Assembly: GCF_902459465.1 (NCBI RefSeq)
Contig: NC_047066.1
Span: 12,155,047-12,219,046, forward strand
Direction of reading: 5' to 3'
Length of the DNA stretch: 64,000 bases
From: Asterias rubens
Taxonomy: Eukaryota; Echinodermata; Asteroidea; Forcipulatida; Asteriidae
A program made the translations under genes and the position numbers. The number at the start of each line of letters is the position of its first letter. The first letter of the stretch is position 1. Positions 54,743-64,000 of the stretch are shown here, in pieces. The notes under the pieces are model-generated. The model did no database searches and was not told where the DNA came from. It saw only the letters and a list, made by a program, of their open reading frames with translations.

Positions 54743-56701
54743 ATGGCTGCCAGTATCACAGTCCATTCAGTGCTTGATAAGATCAGTAAGGATCATCTAG
54801 AATGTCCAATATGCACCAATCGCTTCATCAATCCAACAATGCTAGACTGTCTACACAGCTTCTGCTTCACATGCCTCAAGGAGCTTCACCAACAAGATCC
54901 TAACAACTCCATCCTACTGTGTCCTCTGTGCAGAAAGAAAACAACACTAGAAGACAACAAGGTTGACAGTCTACCTAAGGACTTTAAACTCAATGCCCTG
55001 GTGGATGAGTTTACTGTTCAGGAGCAACTCATGGAGGGTCATGGGTCAGAGGTCAAATGTCAAGCCTGTAAAGAGACTATCATACGGCTGTTTCCAGATG
55101 TATTGACTGTGACAAATTTATTTGTCAAGAATGTCAACAATCACATCAGCATTTTCCCATTTTGGAATCACATCAAATATATACATTTGCTCAACTGCAG
55201 TCACGTGTAGTAACCTACCGCAGTAAAATCAGGGAGTACATTCCAAAGTGTGGCAAGCACAGTGATCAGACTCTGAACATCTACTGCAACACATGCCAGA
55301 AGTTAGAATGCACAACTTGTACCATTCTTGATCATGCAAACCAAAGACATGACTTCACTGGCATACCTGAGGCTTTAGACAAATGCAAACAGGAAGTCGC
55401 AGAGATGGTTGCAATAGCTGAGAAATGCAAAGCAGATAATAAAACTGCCATGGAACAAGCTAGTGAGTCTCGCAAGAAACTGGAATCTTCATATGCTGAA
55501 ACCAATCTGAAAATCTCCCAGAAGGCTGCCAAGGAGAGAGCAAGGATCACCGAAGAGGAAAAGCAGCTGAAGCAAGAGGCAGAGAGTGTTTACAAAGACA
55601 GACTCCGGACATTTCAAACTGCAGAGGCAACCAACACAAAAGAAGTGACCCAAGGTAGAGCACAAGCTGGATGAAGTGAATCAGTTCATGACCCAAGCAA
55701 GCTCTCATGAGATTCTGGATTTCAAGCTGAAACTTATAAACAATCTTGATGAACTAACTAAGATACAAGGCGAGATCGTGTCTGACAGGCTTTCCTTTCT
55801 TGAGTTTGAAGAAGGTGAAAGGTCAGTGGGAAGACTGGTGCTGGAAGATGAGCAACAAGCTAAAGCAGAGGCTCAGGCCAAGGAACATGAAACAATCCAT
55901 ACAAAACAGGAGTGGAAACTGAAGGAAAGTTTCAGTAAATTTCCCTGCATGGAATTATTAGTAAGCGTCAAGGTTGTTGCAGCTTTCTCCGACAATGAAA
56001 TAGTAGTATTAGATACACAACACAAAGCATTGTTTGCATTAAGACCCCAATTAGCAGCAAACAAATCACAGTCTACTCACTACTCACAAAGATTAAAAGT
56101 CAAAGGTCTTACTAACCCAACAGCACTCACTGTGAACAATAATGATCACTTATATGTGATTGACAAACTAGAAGTCAAGGTCTTTAACAGAAAAAATGAG
56201 CCCCTAAATCAGTTCCAACTAAGTGTAAAAGACTTCTCCCCATCATGCCTTGCAGTGGATGAAAACAATCTCATAGCAGTGGGTTATTCAGGAGAGCCAA
56301 TGATCTCACTCTACAACCCTGAAGGATCACTCATCAGAACATTCTCTACTCCAGTAAATGTAAACTACTTGACTTTATACAAGGAGAGGATTATCTACAG
56401 CAGTACACTTGGTAAACATTTACATTCGGTTGACTATAAGGGTACAAAAGTTTTCTCAGTAGATACTGATTCTGAATCACCCTTTGGTGTCTGCTGTGAT
56501 AGCAACGGTAGCATATTTGTTGGTAAATGGAATCAGAGAAAACTAAACAATAGCATATCTCAGTACGGTCCTGATGGCAAGTACAATGGATGTGTCATTG
56601 AAGATTGCGGTCATACATGGGACATGACATTCACACCATCTGGCAATCATGTAGTAGCATCAGCAACATCAGTAAACATCTTCCAAGTTGTTTCTGAGTA
56701 A
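54743..56701 (+). pseudogene. TRIM-B: RING, B-box, coiled coil, NHL-type protein with two frameshifts
   Basis: Close paralogue of TRIM-A. The RING is intact. A net +2 change at about 55070-55085 (AAAGAGACTATC versus AAAAGAGATC) breaks B-box 1, and the frame ends at 55210. The true frame resumes through B-box 2 and the coiled coil (about 55087-55652). One extra A near 55652 (CCCAAGGTAG versus CCCAGGTAG) is a +1 change that restores the first frame to the end. The total shift is +3, so the propeller (55676-56701) is back in the start frame. B-box 2 keeps its last His (HANQRHDF), unlike TRIM-A. There is an extra 12-residue Ala/Lys/Glu stretch before the propeller. The propeller frame is intact, ending TSVNIFQVVSE. 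Probably a young pseudogene; homopolymer errors cannot be excluded. Confidence 0.85.
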
Positions 56702-56715
56702 GGACAGTACCTCAC

Positions 56716-57039
56716 TTAACAAACCTGTAAATATTTGAGCTCAATAGGTCGTCGAAGTTTTTAGATAATAAAGAAAGAAACAAAAACACCCGTGTCGCAC
56801 CATGGTCACACGAAGTGTGTGCTTTCAGATGCTTCATTTCGAGACCGTAAATTCTAAATCTGAGGTATCGAAATCAAATTCGTGGAAAATTACTTCTTTC
56901 TCGAAAACTACGTCACTTCAGAGGGAGCTGTTTCTTACAATGTTTTATACTATAAGCCTCTCCCCATAACTCGTAATCAAGAAAAGTTTTATGATAATAG
57001 TTATTTTGAGTAATTACCAATAGTGTCCAGTGCCTTTAA
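56716..57039 (-). mobile_element. MITE-like family A copy just after the TRIM-B stop
   Basis: Inserted at CTCACTTAA, 15 bases after the stop. Its first about 80 bases are missing (TTAACAAACCTGT). It ends AATAGTGTCCAGTGCCTTTAA. It occupies the same TTAA as family B in TRIM-A. Confidence 0.85.
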
Positions 57040-57310
57040 GGATAATTAGTCACATTTTCATCAATAACATTAACAAACAGTGTGAATGAGTAAAGTCATG
57101 TTGACATCATTTTGAGACACTGTTGTACTGGGCTGCAATTTTGTCACCGATACACTGTTTTCAAAAAAGAACTAAGGAGAATTATGTTAATATTAACCAA
57201 CCAAGACAAAACAAAGTCACATATAAAGGGAAAGTTTACCTCTAGTTTTTTAACCGTGTGGTACCGTTTTTAAAATATTGCAAACAATCTGCCAGCAAGG
57301 TTTCTCAGAT

Positions 57311-57803
57311 TTAAAGTCACCTGGAAGTGGTATTTTTTCAAAATAAAGCTTTTGTCACTAATATATGTGTTTTTATGAGTGGAATGTGAATAAACAGTTA
57401 ACTAAGGTTTTAAAAAATCAGTTCTTATGTTATTTACAAATTTAAGAGAAGACCCCGACCCGAGAGGGCGCTGTTCGTGACGTCAATCGATGCAGACTTC
57501 GCCTGTAATGCGTAGAGTAAACACAATTGCAAAGTACATGTACGGACCAAGTCGTGAGTTTGTTTAGTTTCAAAAACTTGGACTTACATGTACTTTGCAC
57601 GTGTGTTTACTATACGCATTACAGGCAAAGTCTGCCTCGATTGACGTCACAAAAGGGGTAGGCGGAGTCAGCCCCCCAAACACCTTTATATATTTTTTAA
57701 ACATATAAATCGTGACAAACAATTACTAAAAAAATTGTTTTATTGTTCGTAAGCATATACTCTTATGTTTGAAAGGAAAAAAAAAATTTCCAGGCGACTT
57801 TAA
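57311..57803. mobile_element. TTAA-flanked palindromic element in the TRIM-B 3' flank
   Basis: Ends AGTCACCTGGAA and (inverse) AGTCGCCTGGAA, with TTTAAA on both sides. An inner inverted repeat at 57478-57650 (GTGACGTCAATCGA ... GACTT-GCCTGTAATGCGTA) has arms of about 65 bases, each with a TGACGTCA site. TRIM-A at 45408 has a single TTTAAA in otherwise matching sequence, i.e. the empty site. Confidence 0.85.
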
Positions 57804-57944
57804 ATGTTTGGGGGAAATTCCATAACCAAATCACTTTAAAGTGGAAAGAGTCTCAAAGTGTGTTTTACTTCTAAAAGATGCTGTTCTAGCCCAGTATTGT
57901 CATTAATGTTAAGAGTGATTACCAAATGTATCCCTTCCCTTTTA

Positions 57945-57990
57945 TATACAGTAAAGGAACAGGGGGGGGGGGGTATATTTGCATCAACTG
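57945..57990. repeat. Single minisatellite unit in TRIM-B
   Basis: ATATACAGTAAAGGAACAGG, a G-run, then TATATTTGCATCAACTGAAC: one unit of the array found at 45575-47745, with the same flanks. Confidence 0.85.
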
Positions 57991-58984
57991 AACATTCAGT
58001 CTTCCTGCTTATCATTTTGCAAACAGTCTTATTAATGACTCTCGTTTAAAATCCCCCCCCCCCCCGACCAGAGAGAGTGTCCATGGGTGCAATACTCTCA
58101 ATGCCAAACAATATTCAACTCTTTCACTGAGAACATCCCGTTTTAAAAACAGGCAGTCGCTTGTTTTATTAACATTTTAAATAAATAATGTTTTGTTTTT
58201 GTTTGTAGTTGTTGTTTTAATATTTGATCTTAAGTTATATTTTAATATATTTATATGTAGAGTCACATGCAATGTGACCCTTGGGCCACGATTTGTGGTT
58301 TAAACAAAATAAAAATTAATCAATCTGTTATATGTACATTATGTGTATATTGTAAAAGGTATCATTGGAAGTTAACTCTTTGGACACATTGTATTTTATT
58401 TGTCAACAAATCTGGATCATTATTTACCTGATCCTGAGTAAAACCTCAAAGGGGCATCAGCAACCTGAAATGTCAAAAGCCAATGGCGAAGGAGGTAAGA
58501 TGGCATTGTGTACATTATAAGTTGGTACATTACGAACTGGTTGTAATCCATTCAATTCAATTCAAATCAATTCAGTAACATTTATTTCAATGCTGTAATT
58601 CATTACAAAAAAGCACCTCTTGTTGAAACTACCCAAGTAACACAGTTGTATGATCTAAATTACTGTTGAATTGAAGTGAAAAAGGAGTGGTAGAATGTCA
58701 AAAGGTTGCATGTGTTAAGTGACATGAGTCTCACTATAACTAACCCAAATGTAAAAAGTAAGAGGCCGAGATATGATGTTGTTCCGCAGAGAACTTTCTT
58801 GCGAGATACAAATTTCTCGCAGAATCGGATTAAGATAAAAACCTACAGTAGAAATACACTCATAACCCCAAAACTACCTTGCATCATGGTTGCATGGACA
58901 CAACATTTAATCAGTGGACCATACTTCAAATATGAAGAGTTGTTGCATCCAACTATGCACTCTGCCTCTTCACACTTTGCAGAC
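57991..58984. other. TRIM-B 3' flank
   Basis: 58318-58440 matches 47750-47870. The stretch between (about 58000-58318) is extra relative to TRIM-A and unrecognised. No gene. Confidence 0.4.
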
Positions 58985-60054
58985 TTTGTTTAGAATTTAA
59001 TTTCCTAAATACAAAGATGCCGAAGAAAAAAAAGAAGAAAAACTTAAAAATAAAAAAAAAACATTTGAAAGCATTTATCTGTATGCACGTATTGATGTTC
59101 AGATGGACAGAGCTTTTTAATTGAAACTTCGTTTTTTTGTAACATTTAACTCTAAAAGAGATTAGATTTAAACAAAATTATATAAATTCACTGATTGATC
59201 CAGGGCGCAGAAAAATAAAATAAAAATAAATTAACTTATTGATTGATAAAACCATTGAATAACGGTAGATAAATTCGACAGATCTTGGTAATGAATACTC
59301 TTTAAGGTATTACAAAAAAAGGCGATTATGTATTTTATATATAAAAAAAAAAAAAATTGCTGGTGAGTTTTGATTTTCCGGCCAGTCTGGATCCATGATC
59401 TCACTCGAGGATTTGTTATTTATCTGTAATTATATTTTAAATGGCTTGATGTGGATAATAATGTCAATTGATTTCTTAATTGTGCAGTAGTATCATCAAT
59501 AGAAAGTACCATTTCGCTTTTTGGAAGTTCCAACTTCAAATCACATAACCAAAGATTGCATATTTTCAAAGATTACCATTTAGTAATTTTAAAACCGGGT
59601 GATTCAATCTCAGTCAATGAGTATTCCAGGAAATTTCTTTGAGGGTCTCGGGGATAAACACCTAATTTAGAATCAAAGAGCAACACAACAATCTTGCTCC
59701 ATTTTATATGTGATCAAAATTTAAAATTAGTTTCCTGGAAGACACTGATTTTAGAATTTAAGCAGGGTTGGAACTATCAATGGTGTTTGTGAACAAAATG
59801 TGAACAGCGTCAGTAAAATAGCGGTGTACAAAAAACCATGACTCTCAGATCATACCTAATTATTCCTACTTTGAGTCCAAATTATTTTACAACTTGTAAC
59901 TTGTAAACTGATCGAAGTACTGGCTGCATTGATGAAATAAATATGTTAATACATGTCAGGTATATTTTGGTTTCCATCAAAAAACCGTGGATTATTTCTT
60001 GATTGTTAATTTAACTTGTAAATGTTGTATATGAACGGTATAGAACCATCGCGC

Positions 60055-60395
60055 TTAAAGGAACACATTGCCTTAACAAAAATGTATACCCGTTTGCTAT
60101 GCATATGGTTGGAAAGATGTTTTAAAAGTAGAATATAATTATCAACACAAATATGCCTCGAAATTGCGTGGTTTTCCTTTTACCTCGTCGACTAACACGG
60201 TCGGCCATTTATGACCCCCATAAATTGCCGACCGTGTTAGTTCGCAAAGCAAAAGGAAAACCACGCAATTTCGAGGCAAATTTGTATGGATCATTCTATT
60301 CTACCTTTAAAACATCTTTCCAACCCAAAGCTTTTTGTTACAAAATGTTTGTTATACTGCCAACTCGTCCGATCCAAGGCAAAGGCTCCCTTTAA
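60055..60395. mobile_element. Palindromic element family B, copy 4
   Basis: TTAAAGGAACACATTGCC to GGCAAAGGCTCCCTTTAA. Centre ACTAACACGGTCGGCCATTTATG / CCGACCGTGTTAGT with small deletions. Counterpart of 38344-38659. Confidence 0.85.
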
Positions 60396-62056
60396 TGTTC
60401 TCTTGTTCACTCTCAATACACAGCCTTTGCCAAACTCCACAATAAACGATGTACATTTGTTACTGAGGAAACAAAATACAGAAACATCTTTTCCTGCCCT
60501 TCATTAGTTGGCGCCATGGCAAACGCCAAAAGCAGGCTAAACTTTGAGAAATTATTTACAGCTCGAGTGTTTTGGCCCGCCCGACAGACATGAATAATTA
60601 TCAATTAAAACAGGCAACAAGTCCTGTAACTTTTCACAAAAGCATTGTCTCACCAAAGAGGCCGTTCATAAAAAGACGACCCCTAAAAGCTCATTAGTTT
60701 AAAAATCAACCTGTCGCGTGTGCAATACTAAAATGGGACAAATGCAAGCAGAATTGATGTTTTAGAAGAAGGCTATTGTTGCTGGTTTGCTTATATTATT
60801 TAAAAGACTGTATAAGACCATCATCTTATTTCAAACCTACCAAGTTCGTCTCAGCTAATATGGATGTTTATATATTTGCGTCAACAGTGTCTTGAGAAAT
60901 GAAAACGAACAATCCACTCCCCTGGTCGAATCCAAAGTGACAATTAGGTCCATGTTATTTGAATGACGAGTCTGGGATGGACAATATAACCGCTGATCCA
61001 AAACAACGTTTTAAAAACCAGTCACCGCGACGTACCCCCCCCCCAAGCCCCACCCCTTTAATAACCTAACGACGGGTTTTGGCTACACGTACTAAAGTCC
61101 ACTGGGAATGCTGGTCAACTCGTACGGAATATTAGAATACATCAGCGCATCTCTGCCACATTTTTCTCAGTTGTCTTAATATAAGCGAATAAAATAATAT
61201 TTCTTGTAACTGTAGCAAACACACTATTCAAAATTAAAGTTGATTGATCAACAAAGTTTTGGGTGGGAATTCTTCACACAAAATGCACTGAAAATATATC
61301 AATCATAATCAATAACTTACAGTCAATCCATTGGCTGTTCTGCCGATTACCTTATGTGCAGATATTTTGTTGACAATTTTCACTCTGCTATGTATGGCTC
61401 AAGATTTGAACTGACCATAGAGTGCCCACACAACTCTATCTTCAGCGTTGCTGGCACATCACGAATACAAGGTGGATTAGAGCAGAGTGGCTTGGCAGTA
61501 CGACATTACTGCTGCTCTTGATGGATCCAACATCACCCTTATAACAATTACACGTCTGTGCGGCACCTTAATGTAGCCCGAGACATTTAGGTACCGCACA
61601 CACGTCAGAATGTTTTTTCTGGCTATCTACTTTGCATAATCACTTTGCATAAATTTGATTTCCCTGGACCAGGGTGACATAACCTAAAACATCTATACCT
61701 GAAACACCATTGATAAATGAACAAGGGGATAACTAAACCACTCTACACCCTAGTAAGCCCAACATTAATGTCAACAAAGATAATATTAAAAATAACCTGA
61801 GACTTAGACCAGTTTATAAATACAGCAAACTCTATCGGCAAAATTCAGCAATTTTGTGACAGGTTGAAAGTTTCTGTTCTTTGTGGGATATGTGCGGTGG
61901 ATTCGGGTATAAAGCCCGTGTGGGAAACGCTCACTACCCTTAAAGGCACTGGATTCTATTGATAAGTACTCACAATTACAAATTGATACATAACAACTCA
62001 CTCTACTGATTCTGAAACTTAGTCCAGTGCCCCAAATCGCTTTACAACGGGATCAC

Positions 62057-62885
62057 TTAAAGGAAGGCAGTGACACTATTGGTAATTACTCAAAATAATT
62101 ATTAGCATAAAACCTTACTTGGTAACGAGTAATGGGGAGAGGTTGATAGTATACAAATATTGACTGCTTCGAGTGCTATGGTTAAAACTATGACTCCCGA
62201 GGTGATCCCCGGAGCTGTCTATTTTATAGAACGCTACGGGGATCACCGAGGGAGTCATAGTTTTAACCATTGCACGAGTAAAAGCAGTCAATATTTGTTT
62301 TATAACACCCCAAACATTTCTAAATACTGTACTAATTTACATACCTGAATGCTACAATCCACGGACGACGCGAATACAGATTGCAAAAACTTTTACTGTG
62401 CTGCATCATAGTGTCGTGCAATCCGAAATGGTTACAGACTATTAATTTATCATCCTCGTACACGCAACGGACGTCTGGGTACTGCACGCCGTGTGCTAGT
62501 CTTCGGACTAGCGCACGGCAAACCGACGCACTATCACACGGCCGTCGTCTAGCAAAACTAAGACAATGAGCAGGCAGAATACTTCAAGGGGTGTTATAAT
62601 ATACAACATTGTGAAAAACGGCTCCCTCTGAAGTGACGTAGTTTTCGAGAAAGAAGTAATTTTCCACGAATTTGATTTCGAGACCTCAGATAGTTTGAGG
62701 TCTTGAAATCAACCATCTAAAATAAAATCACACAACTTCGTGTGACAAGGGGTGTTTTCTTTCATTATTATCTCGCAACTTCGACGACCAATTCAGCTCA
62801 AATTTCACCAGGTTTGTTATTTTATGCATATGTTGAGATACACCAAGTGAAAAGACTGGTCTTTGACAATTACCAAGTGTCCAGT
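62057..62885 (+). mobile_element. MITE-like family A copy with a 450-bp insertion
   Basis: TTAAAGGAAGGCAGTGACAC to AAGTGTCCAGTGACGTTAA, interrupted at GTTGATAGTATA by 62154-62603. Compare the uninterrupted 40279-40667. Confidence 0.85.
62154..62603. mobile_element. Insertion with a 144-bp hairpin and an inner TIR pair
   Basis: 62154-62297 folds on itself (CAAATATTGACTGCTTCGAG ... GCAGTCAATATTTG; inner arms GGTTAAAACTATGACTCCC). It is followed by a segment bounded by TTATAACACCCC and its inverse GGGGTGTTATAA (62299-62601). A further 14-bp stem with TTCG loop sits at 62488-62519. TATA appears on both sides of the insertion, a possible target duplication. Confidence 0.7.
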
Positions 62886-63146
62886 GACGTTAACGTATAT
62901 TATTATGAATTGAATTGCCTAAACCAACAAGTTGTGGTGCAATAACTAGACAACAACACTTGTAAACTCTATTCATTGTGACTATAGTATACAGATAATT
63001 ATAGTGTAGACCAGCCAAATCCCATTGAGATGGTTTGTACCCACGTTGCCCTTTTGATAGTGCGTATGATTTTGTTTGTGATACATCTGGAGCTGAGACC
63101 ACTCCATTTATCCCATATTTACATGCAGCAATGTATTATGATGCAT

Positions 63147-63518
63147 TTAAAGACACTGGACACTATTGGTAATTGTCAAAGACTAGTCTTCACACTTGCT
63201 GTATCTGAACATCGCTTAAAATAACAAACCTGTGAAAGTTTGAGCTCAATTGGTCTTTGAAGTAAAAGAAAAAAACACTCATGTCACACGAAGTTATGTG
63301 CTTTAACAAGGATGATTTCAAGACCTCAAATTCTAAATCTGAGGTCTCGAAATCAATTTCGTGGAAAATTACTTCTTTCTTGAAAACTACGTCACTTCAG
63401 AGGGAGACGTTTCTCACAATGTTTTATACTATCAACCTCTCCCCCTTACTCGTTACCAAGTAAGGTTTTGTGCTTATAATTATTTTGAGTAATTACCGAT
63501 AGTGTCCAGTGCCTTTAA
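63147..63518 (-). mobile_element. MITE-like family A copy in segmental copy 2
   Basis: TTAAAGACACTGGACACTAT to AGTGTCCAGTGCCTTTAA. Counterpart of 40925-41298. Confidence 0.85.
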
Positions 63519-63650
63519 TGAGAGTTGGTTCACATCTATAATCAGCTTGAAATCAGCCTCAAAGTACAAGTGTATAGAAAAGTTCGGGAGACGCAACCAC
63601 TTAATGTGCAGATACAGAACACACAATGTACAGCACACTTGATTTGACTG

Positions 63651-63901
63651 TGACGTCATTGGATCTATAATTAGGACGGGGGATTTTTGTTTTTCAAGGA
63701 TAGGTGAACAATGTACCAATGTTTCAAGTGCAGAAGGTATCAGTGTGTGCACGCATCATTGTGAACACACATACTCACACACCCAGTACATATCCGTGCA
63801 CAGAGTAGTTGTGGATGTTAAAACACCAGAAGTCACAACTTGTTGGGTAAACTGACGACGAGAGACTTCGAACGACATCAATATCGCATACAATAGTAAG
63901 T
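63651..63901 (+). promoter_or_regulatory. Promoter and first exon of a predicted third TRIM gene
   Basis: TGACGTCA at 63651-63658, TATA-like CTATAATTAG at 63664, and donor GTAAGT at 63896, almost identical to 41442-41693. No coding sequence is inside the window. Confidence 0.55.
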
Positions 63902-64000
63902 ACATGTTTTATAGTCCCTGAAATGTAAGGGTGTGTGGCAAATTGTTATTTCTGTGATTGTTGTCAAATAGTGAACCGCAAGGGAATGTGACGTGGTAAC

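Larger units (their letters stand above)
58985..64000 (+). repeat. Segmental duplication, copy 2 (cut by the window edge)
   Basis: Collinear with 36262-41960 but without the about 0.9-kb SINE-containing stretch. It carries its own later insertion at 62154-62603. It ends in the predicted promoter, first exon and intron start of a third TRIM gene. Confidence 0.8.

Noticed and set aside
60413-60604. Small minus-strand gene starting MAPTNEGQEK, with a counterpart near 38700-38790
   Set aside because: The two segmental copies differ by a single-base indel right after the start, so the frame is not conserved.

Overview
This is eukaryotic, AT-rich, gene-poor DNA from an animal. It carries two small clusters of tandemly duplicated genes inside a dense mass of short palindromic (MITE-like) repeats. 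The gene families (secreted apple/PAN plus fibrinogen C-terminal lectins, and RING/B-box/NHL TRIM proteins) and the repeat style fit a marine deuterostome, most likely an echinoderm such as a sea star or sea cucumber. The phylum call is inferred from family content and general familiarity, not from a marker gene. The FReD coding regions are single-exon. The TRIM genes have an uninterrupted coding region behind a predicted intron in the 5' UTR.

Layout. 1-3.9 kb: a long inverted repeat with two about 1.08-kb arms. 4-6.2 kb: dispersed repeats and two MITEs. 6.2-33.4 kb: a fibrinogen-related (FReD) cluster with three intact genes (6254-7336 minus; 13034-14137 plus; 28149-29258 plus), one deletion-ridden pseudogene (9520-10228 minus), one gene with a single in-frame stop (32226-33308 plus), one 3'-end relic (24115-24189) and one orphan 5' flank (23111-23411). 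A 3.9-kb element with terminal inverted repeats sits at 17288-21216. 34.7-36 kb: repeats. 36.2-64 kb: a TRIM region made of a segmental duplication (about 36.26-41.96 kb and 58.98-64.0 kb), TRIM-A (42641-44560, one in-frame stop), a 2.2-kb minisatellite (45575-47745), TRIM-B (54743-56701, two frameshifts) and, at the right edge, the promoter and first exon of a predicted third TRIM copy.

How it fits together. The FReD proteins look like secreted pattern-recognition lectins. Their N-terminal halves are nearly identical between copies, while short patches of the presumed ligand-binding face of the fibrinogen domain differ, as expected of a diversifying innate-immune family homogenised by gene conversion. 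A shared 5' module (E-box CACGTG, CCAAT-like box, TATA-like box) precedes the FReD copies and is tandemly duplicated in front of the copy at 13034. The TRIM copies share a different promoter (CRE-like TGACGTCA plus TATA-like box). Several palindromic repeat families end in TTAA. Comparing TRIM-A with TRIM-B gives natural empty and filled sites for them.

Repeat names used here (my own labels): A = about 370-bp element with TTAAAGGCAGTGGACACTAT ends and a central hairpin; B = about 400-bp near-perfect palindrome ending TTAA; C = about 160-bp GC-rich palindrome; D = about 150-bp palindrome; E = element starting GGGTAGCGACGAG; F = AT-rich repeat with GAGCGTTTAATATTTACA; G = element rich in GCGACTAGT; H = 460-bp element with ACACCGCGTT ends. 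All percent-identity-type statements are by eye. No database search was run.
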